Origin: Nocardiopsis prasina DSM 43845
Lineage (GTDB): Bacteria > Actinomycetota > Actinomycetes > Streptosporangiales > Streptosporangiaceae
Assembly: GCF_000341265.1 (NCBI RefSeq)
Contig: NZ_ANAE01000072.1
Span: 1-53,245 of the forward strand
Direction: 5' to 3'
Length of the DNA stretch: 53,245 bases
Shown here: positions 17,643-27,039 of the stretch, one piece after another
Layout: each line of letters opens with the position of its first letter
How positions within the stretch are numbered: the stretch's first letter is position 1
Notes under the pieces: generated by a model
What the model was told of the DNA's origin: nothing
Databases searched by the model: none
What the model saw: the letters and a program-made list of their open reading frames with translations, nothing else
Position numbers and translations under genes: made by a program

Positions 17643-17684
17643 GGGGCCCGGAGGACCACGCCCCCGCGCGGTCCTCCGGGCCCC
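17643..17684 (-). terminator. Terminator after the padR-like gene
   Basis: A perfect 15-bp stem (GGGGCCCGGAGGACC 17643-17657 with its complement 17670-17684) and a 12-base loop, 18 bases past the stop of the minus-strand PadR gene. No U-tract. Confidence 0.75.
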
Positions 17685-17702
17685 GTGCCGGGCCGGTCTC
17701 GG

Positions 17703-18620
17703 TCAGTCCTTCTTCTGGTCGTCCTCGCCGGTGGCGGTGGACCAGGGGTCCCCGCCGGCGGGCGGCATCGGTCGGGCGTCCGGGGTCTCCGGTTCGGGCT
17801 TGGACTCGGGTTCGGGCTCGGGCCGCTCAGCGGTCCCGGACCCGTCGGAGGGCCCGGTGCTCTCGTCGCGGTCGGGCGGCCCCCAGCGGCCCATGTCGCG
17901 TCGGATCACCTCGACGGTCTCGTCCAGGATGCGCCGCAGGTCGTTGCTGGCGGACTCGCCCACCTGGCCGGCGCCGCGCACCATGTCACGGACCTTCACC
18001 GAGAAGTCGCGCAGGGCGTGCTCGAACTCGGCGCGGTCCTGCGCACCGGGCTTCGCGCCGTCGGAGTCGGAGCGCTCCGAGCCCTCGGACTCGCCGCGAC
18101 CGCCCCAGGCCGCGCCGAAGGCACCGAACCCCTGGGCGAACCGCTCCCACTCGCGGGCCCACATGCCGTTGTCGCCGCAGTCCCGGTCCTTGTCGTCGGG
18201 CTTCTTCCGGTCCTCGCCGCCGGAGCTCTCACGACGCCCCTCGCCCGAGGCGAACTTGAGTTCGTCGCGCAGCGAGCTGATGGTCTCGCGGACGTCCTGC
18301 TTCACGGCGCGGGCGATGTCGCGGACCGAGTCGGTGATCTCCTTCTCCAGGTCGTCCAGGTCGCTCTCGCGGGCCCGCAGCTCCGCACGGCCCTTGTCGG
18401 TGAGGCTGTAGACCTTGCGGCCGCCCTTCTCCGTGTGCGTGACCAGCCCCTCCTCCTCCAGCCGTGCGAGGCGGGGGTAGATGGTGCCGGGAGAGGGCGA
18501 GTACACGCCGAGGAAGCGGTCCCGGAGCAGGCTGATGATCTCGTATCCGTGGCGCGGGCTCTCGTCCAGCAGCTTGAGCAGGTAGAGCCGGAGTCTGCCG
18601 TGGCCGAAGATGGTACTCAT
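17703..18620 (-). CDS. PadR-family transcriptional regulator
   Basis: A 305-residue regulator, about twice the usual PadR length. The winged helix is at 1-85 (RLYLLKLLDESPRHGYEIIS, YSPSPGTIYPRLARLEEEGL, KGGRKVYSLTDKG). It is followed by a long charged helical region (85-245) and an acidic, proline-rich tail. The ATG directly follows the DUF4097 stop (TGAATG), so the two are translationally coupled, an arrangement seen in many actinobacteria. Direct repeats upstream of the DUF4097 gene are the likely operator. Effector unknown; related regulators respond to cell-envelope stress or drugs. Confidence 0.9.
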   Translation of the reverse strand: MSTIFGHGRLRLYLLKLLDESPRHGYEIISLLRDRFLGVYSPSPGTIYPRLARLEEEGLVTHTEKGGRKVYSLTDKGRAELRARESDLDDLEKEITDSVRDIARAVKQDVRETISSLRDELKFASGEGRRESSGGEDRKKPDDKDRDCGDNGMWAREWERFAQGFGAFGAAWGGRGESEGSERSDSDGAKPGAQDRAEFEHALRDFSVKVRDMVRGAGQVGESASNDLRRILDETVEVIRRDMGRWGPPDRDESTGPSDGSGTAERPEPEPESKPEPETPDARPMPPAGGDPWSTATGEDDQKKD

Positions 18621-19472
18621 TCAGGCCCCCTCGGGGATCGCGGCCGGGGCCTCGGGCGCGCGGCGCAGCAGCGCCGTCCGCCCGGACACGGAGTTGACAC
18701 TGATGGAGGCGGGGTCGACGCCCACGCCGATCTTGCCGGTCAGGGCGGTGCGGGCCGGGGCGCTGCGGCGGTCCAGACCGAAGTCCGAGTCCACCTTGCC
18801 GGTGACGGCGCGCAGCTCCACGGTGGCCGAGCTCTCCGAGGGCACCCGCAGGGCCACCTCGCCGGAGACCGTGGTCACCCGGACCCGGGCGGAGGCCGCC
18901 AGGTCGGTGTCCACGAGCACGTGGCCGGAGGCGGTCTTGGCGCGCAGCTCCGCCAGGCGACCGCCGGCCACCGCGAGCTGTCCGCTGGCGCTGTTGAAGG
19001 AGAGGGTGCCGCCGGGGGAGCGCACCGAGGCGTTGGCGGAGGCGGTGTTGACCTCGGTCTCCCCGGACACGCCGTCCAGGGTGACCTCGCCGGTGGCGGT
19101 GCGGACGCGGGTACGGGAGGTCAGCCCGGCGACGACCACCGGGGCCCCGGCCGTGGTGACCTCCACCGGGCAGTCACGGGGGACCCGCAGGTCGACCGTG
19201 GCCCGCCGGGAGGCGATGTTGCGGTAGCGGCCCAGCTGGATGGGCTTGAGCCGGTCCAGCAGACCCTGGCCGGTGAGGTCCTGGTAGTGGATGGTGAGGA
19301 TGCCCGCCTCCTGGGTGACCTCCAGGGGCTCGCCCTCGATCTCGGAGATCTCGAAGGTGACCGGGTCGTCCGTGGGGATGATGTTGACCTGTCCGCTGAC
19401 GATGCGCACCTTGAGGGCGACGATGCCGTCCAGGGTGTGGGTCATCGGACTGTCGATGGACCAACGTGCCAT
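18621..19472 (-). CDS. DUF4097 family beta-strand repeat protein
   Basis: A 283-residue protein made of repeating beta-strand units (VTLDGVSGETEVNTASANAS, RAKTASGHVLVDTDLA, VRVTTVSGEVALRV, VSGRTALLRRAP), typical of DUF4097/adhesin-like right-handed beta-helices. There is no signal peptide or membrane segment, so it appears cytoplasmic. The biochemical role is unknown; the constant pairing with PadR regulators suggests a sensory or scaffold role. ATG at 19472 (MARWSIDSPMTHTL) has GGAAGGGA upstream. First gene of a two-gene operon. Confidence 0.85.
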   Translation of the reverse strand: MARWSIDSPMTHTLDGIVALKVRIVSGQVNIIPTDDPVTFEISEIEGEPLEVTQEAGILTIHYQDLTGQGLLDRLKPIQLGRYRNIASRRATVDLRVPRDCPVEVTTAGAPVVVAGLTSRTRVRTATGEVTLDGVSGETEVNTASANASVRSPGGTLSFNSASGQLAVAGGRLAELRAKTASGHVLVDTDLAASARVRVTTVSGEVALRVPSESSATVELRAVTGKVDSDFGLDRRSAPARTALTGKIGVGVDPASISVNSVSGRTALLRRAPEAPAAIPEGA

Positions 19473-19507
19473 CGTGAATCCCTTCCGCTCGCTCTCGATG
19501 ACTTCAC

Positions 19508-19545
19508 GATATGTCGCGTGTTCGCCGAACTCAAGATATGTCGCG
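19508..19545. promoter_or_regulatory. Direct repeats upstream of the DUF4097-padR operon
   Basis: GATATGTCGCG occurs at 19508-19518 and again at 19535-19545, with starts 27 bases apart, 36-73 bases upstream of the DUF4097 start. On the coding strand it reads CGCGACATATC. Location and AT-rich core fit a PadR autoregulatory operator. Confidence 0.55.
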
Positions 19546-19592
19546 GATTTCAGGGTCGTGTCAGGGACGGCTCGGGGTCCGGGTACGGGAAC

Positions 19593-19634
19593 GGCCGAGG
19601 GGCCCGGGTCAGTGAAGACCCGGGCCCCTCGGCC
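19593..19634 (-). terminator. Terminator after kgd-DUF6104
   Basis: A perfect 18-bp stem (19593-19610 with 19617-19634, core GAGGGGCCCGGGTC) and a six-base loop AGTGAA, 31 bases past the stop of the small minus-strand gene. No U-tract. Confidence 0.75.
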
Positions 19635-19665
19635 GGATGACGCCGCTGGGCGCCGCTCCGTGTGA

Positions 19666-19845
19666 CTACTCCTCGTCCTCGTCGTCCAACCGGGCCAGCC
19701 AGGTGGCCAGTCGTTCGACCGGGGTCTCGAACTCGGGGTTGAGGTCGGTGAACACCCGCAGCTGCTCGGCGAGCCAGGCGAAGCTGACCTCCTCCTCGCC
19801 GCGGCGGTTCTCCAACTCCTCGATCCCGCGATCGGTGTAGTACAT
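19666..19845 (-). CDS. DUF6104 family small protein
   Basis: A 59-residue acidic protein beginning MYYTDRGIEELENRRGEEE and ending in an acidic DEDEE tail. It lies ten bases downstream of kgd on the same strand and is almost surely co-transcribed. Small proteins of this kind are, from memory, regularly encoded next to kgd in actinomycetes, suggesting a link with 2-oxoglutarate metabolism, but no function is established. AGGAA precedes the ATG. Confidence 0.8.
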   Translation of the reverse strand: MYYTDRGIEELENRRGEEEVSFAWLAEQLRVFTDLNPEFETPVERLATWLARLDDEDEE

Positions 19846-19855
19846 GGAAGCGTTC

Positions 19856-22800
19856 CTACTCTGCCGGCGGGAACACCGTGTCCACCAGGGCGCGCTGCTC
19901 GGCCTCGTGGCGCTTGGCCGAACCGGCCGCGGGCGCGGAGGAGGCCGGACGCGAGATCCGGGTGAACGGACGGTCGAGCTGCTCGGAGAAGACCAGCGCG
20001 ACGAAGGGCCACGGACCCATGTTCGCGGGCTCCTCCTGGACCCACAGGACCTCGCCCGCGTTCGGGTAGGCCTTGAGCTGCTCGCGGATCTCCTCGATCG
20101 GCAGCGGGTAGAGCCGCTCCGCCCGGATGATCGCGGTGTGCTTGTCACCGCTCTTGCGGCGGGCCGCGTCCAGGTCGTAGTAGATCTTGCCCGAGCAGAT
20201 GACCACGCGACGGACCTTGTCCGCCGAGATCGAGTCGTCCCCGATCAGCGGCTGGAAGTGGCCCGACGTGAAGTCGTCGGCGGCCGAGGTCGCGGCCTTC
20301 AGACGCAGCAGCGACTTGGGTGTGAACACCACGAGCGGGCGCTCGAACGGCGACTTCGCCTGCCAGCGCAGCAGGTGGAAGTAGCTCGCCGGGGTGCTCG
20401 GCATCGCGACGGTCATGTTCTCCTGCGCGCACTGCTGCAGGAACCGCTCGATGCGGGCCGAGGAGTGGTCCGGGCCCTGGCCCTCGTAGCCGTGCGGCAG
20501 CAGCATGGTCACGCTGGAGCGCTGACCCCACTTCTGCTCGCCCGCGCTGATGTACTCGTCGATGACGGTCTGCGCGCCGTTGACGAAGTCACCGAACTGC
20601 GCCTCCCACATGACCAGCGCGTTCGGCCGGGTCAGCGAGTAGCCGTACTCGAAGCCCAGTGCCGCGTACTCGCTGAGCAGCGAGTCGTGCACGAGGAACT
20701 TCGTGGTCCCGTTGTCGAACTGCTTGAGCGGCGTGTACGTCTCGCCGGTCTCGCGGTCCATGAGCGAGGCGTGGCGCTGGCCGAAGGTGCCGCGACGGCT
20801 GTCCTGACCGATCAGGCGGACCGGGTGGTCGTCCAGCAGCAGCGACCCGAAGGCCAGCAGCTCACCGGTGGCCCAGTCGACGGCGTCGGTCTCGACCATC
20901 GTGGCGCGACGGGTCAGCTGGGGTGCCAGACGCGGGTGCGGCGTGAAGCCCTCGGGCATCGTCACCTGGGTGTCGATCACCCGCTTGACCGTCTCGGTGC
21001 TGATGGCGGTCTCGACCTTGGAGTGGTCCAGACGCGACTCGGTGAACACCTCGGGCTTGACCACGGCGCCCGGCTCGATCGGCTTCTTCTCGACCTCGCG
21101 GGTCTCGGTGAAGGCCCGCTCCAGCTCGGACTGGTAGTCGCGCAGGGCCTGCTCGGCCTCCTCCACCGTGATGTCGCCGCGCCCGATGAGGGACTCGGTG
21201 AACAGCTTGCGGGTGGAGCGCTTGGCGTCGATGACGTCGTACATGAGGGGCTGGGTGAACGCGGGGTTGTCGCCCTCGTTGTGCCCACGGCGCCGGTAGC
21301 AGACGAGGTCGATGACGACGTCCTTGTTGAACGCCTGACGGTAGGCGAAGGCCAGGTGGGCGACCCGGACCACGGCCTCGGGGTCGTCCCCGTTGACGTG
21401 GAAGATCGGCGCCTGGACCATCCGCGCGACGTCGGTGGCGTACACGCTGGAGCGGCTGTCGGTCGGCGAGGTGGTGAAGCCGACCTGGTTGTTCACGATG
21501 ACGTGGACCGTGCCACCGGTGCGGTAGCCCCGCAGCTGGGACAGGTTCAGCGTCTCGGCCACCACGCCCTGACCGGCGAAGGCCGCGTCACCGTGGATGA
21601 GGATGGGCAGCACGGTGAAGCCGTGCGGGCCCTTGTCCAGCACGTCCTGCTTGGCGCGGACGATGCCCTCGGCGACCGGGTTGACCGTCTCCAGGTGGGA
21701 CGGGTTGGCCGACAGCGAGATCTGGATCGCGTCGCCCTCGCGGGTCTGGAAGGTGCCCTCGGTGCCCAGGTGGTACTTGACGTCACCGGAGCCGTGCGCG
21801 CTGCGCGGGTCGAGGTTGCCCTCGAACTCACCGAAGATCTGCCCGTAGGACTTGCCGCAGATGTTGGCGAGCACGTTCAGGCGGCCACGGTGGGCCATGC
21901 CGATGACGGCCTCGTCCAGCTCGGCCTTGGCGGCCTTGGAGATCACGCCGTCCAGCAGCGGGATCAGCGACTCGCCGCCCTCCAGGGAGAAGCGCTTCTG
22001 ACCGACGTACTTGGTCTGGAGGAAGGTCTCGAAGGCCTCGGCGCTGTTGAGCCGGTGCAGGATGTGCAGCTGCTCGTCGCGGTCGAGCTTCTCGTGCTCG
22101 CGCTCGACGTGCGACTGGATCCACTCCCGCTCCTCCGGGCTCTGGATGTGCATGTACTCGATACCCACCGTGCGGCAGTAGGTGTCGCGCAGCACGCCCA
22201 GCACGTCGCGCAGCTTCATGACCTGCTTGCCGCCGAAGCCCCCGGTGGGGAACTCGCGGTCCAGGTCCCAGAGGGTCAGGCCGTGCTCGAGCACGTCCAG
22301 GTCCGGGTGCTTGCGCTGCTCGTGGTCGAGCGGGTTGGTGTCGGCCATGAGGTGGCCGCGCACGCGGTAGGCGTGGATCAGCTCCTGGACCCGGGTGGTC
22401 TTGTCGAGCTGGGTCGCCTTGTTGACGTGGATGTCCTGCACCCAGCGGACCGGCTCGTACGGAATCCGCAGCGAGTTGAAGATCTCGTCGTAGAAGCCGT
22501 CCTCGCCCAGCAGCAGCTGGTGGATGCGGCGCAGGAACTCGCCCGACTGGGCACCCTGGATGATCCGGTGGTCGTACGTCGAGGTCAGCGTCATGACCTT
22601 GCTGATGCCGAGCTCGCTCAGGGTGTCCTGGGACGCGCCCTGGAACTCGGCCGGGTACTCCATGGCCCCGACGCCGAGGATGGTGCCCTGCCCGGGCATC
22701 AGGCGCGGCACGGAGTGCACGGTGCCGATGCCGCCCGGGTTGGTCAGGCTGATCGTGGTGCCCTGGAAGTCCGGCACGCCCAGCTTGTTGTTGCGGGCCT

Positions 22801-23485
22801 TGCGGACCAGGTCCTCGTAGCCGCTCCAGAACTCGTTGAAGTCCATCTCGCCGGACTTCTTGATGGAGGGCACGACCAGCTGACGGGAGCCGTCCGGCTT
22901 CTGGAGGTCGATCGCCAGGCCGAAGTTCACGTGTTCGGGCTTGGCGACGCCGGGCTTGCCGTCGATCTCCGTGTAGGAGTGGTTCATCTCGGGCAGGGCC
23001 TTGAGGGCCTTGACCATGGCGTAGCCGATGAGGTGGGTGAAGGAGACCTTCCCACCGCGGCCGCGCCGGAGATGGTTGTTGATGACGATGCGGTTGTCGA
23101 ACAGCAGCTTGACCGGCACCGCGCGCACACTCGTCGCGGTCGGCAGGGTCAGGCTCGACTCCATGTTGGTCGCGGTGCGGGCGGGTGCTCCACGCAGCCG
23201 CTCCTCGTTGACCTGGAGTGCATCGTCGGTGTTCTTGGGTGCAGGGGCCGCAGCGGCCTTCTTCTTCGGCGCGGGTGCGGCGGGGGTCTTCTCGGGCTGC
23301 GCCTTTGCGGTCGCAGTGCCCCCACCCTTCCCGTTGGCCGAGTCCGCGGGCTTGTAGTCCGCGAAGAAGTTCCACCAAGCCTTGTCAACCGAATTCGGGT
23401 CGGTGAGGTACTTCTGGTAAAGCTCCTCGACCAGCCACTCGTTCGGGCCGAAATCTGTCAGGGGTTGAGACGCCTCAGACGACAC
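19856..23485 (-). CDS. kgd: Multifunctional 2-oxoglutarate metabolism enzyme Kgd
   Basis: A 1209-residue fused E1/E2 enzyme of the actinobacterial 2-oxoglutarate dehydrogenase complex. It decarboxylates 2-oxoglutarate with thiamine diphosphate and takes part in succinyl transfer. Order: N-terminal E1 segment ([16 protein letters not shown]), Ala/Lys/Pro-rich linker at about 55-90, an E2-type acyltransferase domain at about 105-350 ending with [13 protein letters not shown], then the dehydrogenase and transketolase-type domains ([18 protein letters not shown] in the ThDP site, [20 protein letters not shown] further on). There is no lipoyl domain, as in mycobacterial KGD and corynebacterial OdhA, so the lipoylated E2 acts in trans. 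These enzymes are inhibited by the FHA protein GarA/OdhI; no such gene is nearby. GTG at 23485 is used. Confidence 0.97.
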   Translation of the reverse strand: MSSEASQPLTDFGPNEWLVEELYQKYLTDPNSVDKAWWNFFADYKPADSANGKGGGTATAKAQPEKTPAAPAPKKKAAAAPAPKNTDDALQVNEERLRGAPARTATNMESSLTLPTATSVRAVPVKLLFDNRIVINNHLRRGRGGKVSFTHLIGYAMVKALKALPEMNHSYTEIDGKPGVAKPEHVNFGLAIDLQKPDGSRQLVVPSIKKSGEMDFNEFWSGYEDLVRKARNNKLGVPDFQGTTISLTNPGGIGTVHSVPRLMPGQGTILGVGAMEYPAEFQGASQDTLSELGISKVMTLTSTYDHRIIQGAQSGEFLRRIHQLLLGEDGFYDEIFNSLRIPYEPVRWVQDIHVNKATQLDKTTRVQELIHAYRVRGHLMADTNPLDHEQRKHPDLDVLEHGLTLWDLDREFPTGGFGGKQVMKLRDVLGVLRDTYCRTVGIEYMHIQSPEEREWIQSHVEREHEKLDRDEQLHILHRLNSAEAFETFLQTKYVGQKRFSLEGGESLIPLLDGVISKAAKAELDEAVIGMAHRGRLNVLANICGKSYGQIFGEFEGNLDPRSAHGSGDVKYHLGTEGTFQTREGDAIQISLSANPSHLETVNPVAEGIVRAKQDVLDKGPHGFTVLPILIHGDAAFAGQGVVAETLNLSQLRGYRTGGTVHVIVNNQVGFTTSPTDSRSSVYATDVARMVQAPIFHVNGDDPEAVVRVAHLAFAYRQAFNKDVVIDLVCYRRRGHNEGDNPAFTQPLMYDVIDAKRSTRKLFTESLIGRGDITVEEAEQALRDYQSELERAFTETREVEKKPIEPGAVVKPEVFTESRLDHSKVETAISTETVKRVIDTQVTMPEGFTPHPRLAPQLTRRATMVETDAVDWATGELLAFGSLLLDDHPVRLIGQDSRRGTFGQRHASLMDRETGETYTPLKQFDNGTTKFLVHDSLLSEYAALGFEYGYSLTRPNALVMWEAQFGDFVNGAQTVIDEYISAGEQKWGQRSSVTMLLPHGYEGQGPDHSSARIERFLQQCAQENMTVAMPSTPASYFHLLRWQAKSPFERPLVVFTPKSLLRLKAATSAADDFTSGHFQPLIGDDSISADKVRRVVICSGKIYYDLDAARRKSGDKHTAIIRAERLYPLPIEEIREQLKAYPNAGEVLWVQEEPANMGPWPFVALVFSEQLDRPFTRISRPASSAPAAGSAKRHEAEQRALVDTVFPPAE

Positions 23486-24025
23486 GGCGGAGATCGCCCA
23501 CTTCCGCAGCTCGCTTGTGAATGATTAGGAAAGACGGGTGGCTGCTGGCAAGTCGGGCCCGAAGAAGCACGGAGTCGCTCCCCATCGCAGGGAAGAAGCT
23601 GACCTGGCCAGCACTCGTCGGGTACAAGGCTACTTGTACCGACCTCCCTGACGGGAACATCGGAGTAGCTGAAACTGGGAGATACCTAACAATCTTTCAC
23701 ACGAACCTTGTCTCTACGTGCCGGTCACTTTGCGTTGCGTGGTCGACATGCTGCGTTTGTTCCTGTTTGACGGGGTTTTCGGTGCGCATTCCTGTGACTG
23801 CCCCCGGGCCGGGCCCCTGTGGCGCGCACCACGTTTCCCATGGGGTCGTGCGCAGGGCCACCACGGGCAGCAACCGACGGTCACCCGCCCGCGTCCGGCC
23901 GTGAAACGCCGGTGTCCGACGGCGGTGATGTGCGGATCTGCGCGCTCTTCCCCGTTCTCCCCCATGGCGGCGGTGCCCGTGCCTACGATCGCCCTACGAA
24001 CGCGACAAGTCGGGTGGGGAGGCCC
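23486..24025. other. Divergent intergenic region between kgd and the blaI-like gene
   Basis: About 540 bases without a gene. The kgd side is less GC-rich and contains the inverted repeat listed separately at 23621-23640. The blaI side has a short dyad CGAC-AA-GTCG at 24003-24012 close to the start, a possible self-binding site. No RNA gene recognised. Confidence 0.4.
23621..23640. promoter_or_regulatory. Perfect inverted repeat upstream of kgd
   Basis: GGTACAAG (23621-23628), spacer GCTA, CTTGTACC (23633-23640): eight-base arms, 136 bases upstream of the kgd start. Size and symmetry suit a dimeric repressor such as a TetR or GntR protein. It matches no named operator that I know. Confidence 0.5.
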
Positions 24026-24421
24026 ATGAAGGGACTCGGAGAACTGGAGGCGGCCATCATGGGGGCCCTGTGGAGTTCGGAGGGGCCGCTCTCCGTGCGC
24101 GAGGTCCGGGAACACATGGTCTACGACCGGGAGGTCGCCTACACGACCGTCATGACGGTGGCCAACATCCTCTTCCACAAGGGTCTGGTGGACCGTGAGA
24201 AGGACGGGCGGGCCTGGGCCTACTGGCCTCGTGAGAGCCACGCCGAGTACACGGCACGCGTGATGGGCGAGGTCCTGGAGACGGGGCCCGACCCTGACGC
24301 GACCCTGCTGCGCTTCGTGGAGCGCTTCAGCGACGAGGAGATGGTCCGCCTGCACCACGTCTTCCGCCAGGTGCGCGACCGGCGCGGCGTCGGTCGCCCG
24401 CACACCTCACCGACGGCGTAG
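24026..24421 (+). CDS. BlaI/MecI-family transcriptional repressor
   Basis: A 131-residue winged-helix protein: LGELEAAIMGALWSSEGPLSVREV, then YTTVMTVANILFHKGLVDREKDGRAWAYWP, the Penicillinase_R signature, with a C-terminal dimerisation helix (LLRFVERFSDEEMVRLHHVF). BlaI proteins repress beta-lactamase or membrane-stress genes and are usually cleaved by a BlaR-like metalloprotease; no blaR/M56 gene is beside it. ATG at 24026 follows GGGGAGG by three bases. Its last 15 bases overlap the end of the convergent MFS gene. Confidence 0.9.
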   Translation: MKGLGELEAAIMGALWSSEGPLSVREVREHMVYDREVAYTTVMTVANILFHKGLVDREKDGRAWAYWPRESHAEYTARVMGEVLETGPDPDATLLRFVERFSDEEMVRLHHVFRQVRDRRGVGRPHTSPTA

Positions 24422-25630
24422 CGAGCGCACGCTCGGAGTGGCCACCGCCGCGAACGTGGCCGTCAGGGTCAGCCCCGCCACGATCAGGAGGGCCCGGTCC
24501 GGCCCGATGGCCTCGGCCACCGGCCCGATCGCGATCTGTCCCACCGGCATCGCCACGAAGGACCCCAGGGCGTCGTAGGAGTACACGCGGGAGAGCCGTT
24601 CGGGCGGGACGTTCTCCTGCACGGAGACCTCCCAGGCCACCGAGAACTGCTGCATCGCCACCCCGCCCGCGAACATCGCGGCGAACAGCAGCGGCACCAG
24701 CGGTGAGGGCCCGGCCATCACGAAGAACGGGAGGGTCTGGAGCGTGACCAGCGCCGTGCCGTAGAACAGGGCCCGTCGCGGCTGCCACCGGGCCGCGAGC
24801 ACCCCGCCGACCAGCAGTCCCACACTGTTGGCCGCCATGAGCAGTCCCCACGTGGTCCGGCCGAACGTGTCGTCGGCGATCCCCGGCCCCAGCACCGCCG
24901 TGACCGAGGACCACCCGGCGTTGACCACCATGAACTGCAACACGACGATCCAGACCCACGGGCGGGCCACGAACTCGCTCCACCCGTCCAGCAGGTCGCG
25001 CAGCACGCCCCTGCTCGGCACGGCCGTGGACGGCACCCGCAGGAACAGGAAGACCAGACCGGCGGCGGCGAACAGGGCCGCGTCCGCGCCGATCGCCCAA
25101 CCCGGACCGACCAGCCCCACCAGCACGCCGCCCACCGACATCCCGGCGAACATGCCCAGCTGCTTGGCGATCCCGGCCAGCGCGTTGGCCTGGCGCAACA
25201 GCGACCCCGGCACGGTCTGCGGGGTCAGCGCCGCGATCGCGGGCAGGTTCGCGGCGGCCGCGGCCCCGTTGAGCACGCTCAGCGCGACCATCAGCCAGAG
25301 GGTGGCCGTCCCGGAGAGGAGGAACACGGCCAGGAGGGCCTGGGAGACCGCGGCGAGCAAACAGGCGCCCCGGATCACCAGGGCGCGCGGAAACCGGTCG
25401 GCGAGGACTCCGCCCAACAGCAGCAGCGCCACGTTGGCGATGGAGCGCGCCCCCACCACCAGTCCCACCTGGGCCAGGGAGCCGGTCACGTCCAGGACGG
25501 CGAAGGCCAGCGCCACGTGCGCCATGCCGTTGCCGAAGAGCATGAGCACACGACCCGTCACCAGGACTCGGAAGGGCGTGTGGGCCAGCGGGGCCGTGAT
25601 TCCGGGGACGGCGCCCCGCTCCCGGGTCAT
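24407..25630 (-). CDS. MFS transporter (enterobactin-exporter-like MFS_3 family)
   Basis: A 407-residue protein with about 12 membrane helices. The family loop between helices 2 and 3 reads GGVLADRFPRALVIRG, and LSRVYSYDALGSFVAMPVGQ near helix 10 is typical of EntS-like/MFS_3 exporters. It probably exports a small hydrophobic compound or drug; the substrate is unknown. ATG at 25630 is preferred over one 23 codons upstream because AGGGG precedes it and the extension lacks family character. It overlaps the convergent blaI-like gene by 15 bases. Confidence 0.88.
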   Translation of the reverse strand: MTRERGAVPGITAPLAHTPFRVLVTGRVLMLFGNGMAHVALAFAVLDVTGSLAQVGLVVGARSIANVALLLLGGVLADRFPRALVIRGACLLAAVSQALLAVFLLSGTATLWLMVALSVLNGAAAAANLPAIAALTPQTVPGSLLRQANALAGIAKQLGMFAGMSVGGVLVGLVGPGWAIGADAALFAAAGLVFLFLRVPSTAVPSRGVLRDLLDGWSEFVARPWVWIVVLQFMVVNAGWSSVTAVLGPGIADDTFGRTTWGLLMAANSVGLLVGGVLAARWQPRRALFYGTALVTLQTLPFFVMAGPSPLVPLLFAAMFAGGVAMQQFSVAWEVSVQENVPPERLSRVYSYDALGSFVAMPVGQIAIGPVAEAIGPDRALLIVAGLTLTATFAAVATPSVRSLRRR

Positions 25631-25738
25631 CCGTGCCCCTGGTTCATCCGCGCTCCACCCCTCGGTCCGCCCGCCACCCGGGGCATCCTCTTCGAACACC
25701 GGGCCGGGGGCAACCGGTTTTTCGCGGTGGCGGGAGGC

Positions 25739-26827
25739 TCAGCGGCCGAGGACCCAGCTCCGGCCCTCGGCCGCCAGCTTCTCCACCAGGGTGGCGCTGT
25801 CGTGCTCCTTGGCGAAGAGGTGTTCGGGGCGGGTGATCGGCACGATCCACAGCCACCGCACCGGGTCGCCCTGGAACGACAGGCCGGAGGTGTCGGGCGG
25901 TGTGCGGGTGGGATCGGTCACCAGGGGGCCGGGGTCCTCCAGGAGCAGAACCGCGCCCGCTCCGCCGCGCATGGACCGGTCCTCGGGGTTGTCCAGCCAC
26001 TTGATGGTGTGCCCGGTCCCGAACCACGTCACCGCACGCCAGGGAAACGCCCCGATCCACCGGAAGATCCGGGCGGCGTGGTGCGCGGGCAGGGTCGTGG
26101 CCAGGGCCAGCTCCACCCGTGCGTGGTTCGAGGTGTCGGCCATGTAGCGGTCCAGGGTGGGCATGCGCTGTCCGCACATGCCCACGGTGGAGAGCACGGT
26201 GAAGGGCCGCTCCTGTGAGGGCGGCCGCTCCGAGACCCGCAGCAGCGGCGGGTGCCCGTCGGACACGTCCCAGTAGTGGCCGGGTTCTCCCACCCTGCGG
26301 TTCAGATGGCTGAGGACGGTCCGCTGCACGCTGCGCCACGCCCCGGAGGCGCGACGCCAGTCCCAGTAGGCCTCGGCGTGCACCACGCGCGGCCACAGCT
26401 GGTCCCGCACCGAGTCCAGTTCCCAGGCGTAGGCGCTGCGCCCGATCGCCTCGCGGGCGTACCCGGGCAGACCGCTGTCGGCCTCGGCCCAGCCCGGGAT
26501 CACCGCGAGCAGGCCCTCCTCGTCCACCAGGGCCACTCCGTCGCCCTCCTCGAACCACACCGCGCGCAGCGTGGCCGGGTCGAAGCGGGGGCGTCCCTGG
26601 GGGTGCTTGGTGTGGGCCTCCGGCATGAGGGGGGCCTGCCCCCGGTAGAGGCCGCTCGACTCGCTGTCGCGCGGGGCCGCCTCGTGGTTGGCCAGCCACA
26701 CCGGCACCCGGATGCGCTCACGGGCGTCCAGCAGGTAGGCGGCCGTGGTGTGGGAGTCGCACTCGACGACGACGCGACGGCTCTGGTAGGGGCTGATCTC
26801 GTCCAGCAGGACGTCGATCTCGGTCAC
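25739..26827 (-). CDS. SUFU (suppressor of fused) domain protein
   Basis: A 362-residue soluble protein. The C-terminal 180 residues look like a bacterial SUFU domain (FTVLSTVGMCGQRMP, RVELALATTLPAHHAARIF, AGAVLLLEDPGP, VRWLWIVPITRPEHLFAKEH). The first 175 residues form a separate region of no family I recognise (EIDVLLDEISPYQSRRVVVE, then WFEEGDGVALVDEEGLLAVIPGW). Bacterial SUFU proteins are known mostly as immunity proteins of polymorphic toxin systems, but no toxin gene is beside it. GTG at 26827 has GGGAGG upstream. It is divergent from rlmN. Confidence 0.7.
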   Translation of the reverse strand: MTEIDVLLDEISPYQSRRVVVECDSHTTAAYLLDARERIRVPVWLANHEAAPRDSESSGLYRGQAPLMPEAHTKHPQGRPRFDPATLRAVWFEEGDGVALVDEEGLLAVIPGWAEADSGLPGYAREAIGRSAYAWELDSVRDQLWPRVVHAEAYWDWRRASGAWRSVQRTVLSHLNRRVGEPGHYWDVSDGHPPLLRVSERPPSQERPFTVLSTVGMCGQRMPTLDRYMADTSNHARVELALATTLPAHHAARIFRWIGAFPWRAVTWFGTGHTIKWLDNPEDRSMRGGAGAVLLLEDPGPLVTDPTRTPPDTSGLSFQGDPVRWLWIVPITRPEHLFAKEHDSATLVEKLAAEGRSWVLGR

Positions 26828-26962
26828 CGGCCCTCCCACGTGCCGACGGCTGTCGTGTCGTCGTGTCCGCCGGAAGCGGGCACAGCCGCCCGGCCTGTCC
26901 ACAAGCTAAGTAGAATCGACGGTAGTGCCCTGACAGTCGGAGCAGCACCGCAGTCGCGTATA

Positions 26963-26977
26963 GGTCGTATAACGACC
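26963..26977. promoter_or_regulatory. Inverted repeat between SUFU gene and rlmN
   Basis: GGTCGT-ATA-ACGACC, a 15-base dyad with perfect six-base arms, 63 bases upstream of rlmN and in the shared divergent promoter region. Possible operator; no known match. Confidence 0.35.
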
Positions 26978-27039
26978 CGTGCCGCCACATCCCTCCCGCA
27001 CCGGGCGCAGACCACCGACTCCACTCCTTACGGATCCTT

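Noticed and set aside
17523..19640. A 705-codon plus-strand frame opposite the PadR and DUF4097 genes
   Set aside because: Gly/Ala/Arg-rich low-complexity translation; the opposite strand carries two recognisable proteins with good ribosome-binding sites.
19844..23524. A 1226-codon open frame on the plus strand opposite kgd
   Set aside because: It is the antisense shadow of kgd, produced by high GC content and codon bias. The translation is Val/Leu/Arg/His-rich with no domain, while the minus strand encodes an unmistakable Kgd.
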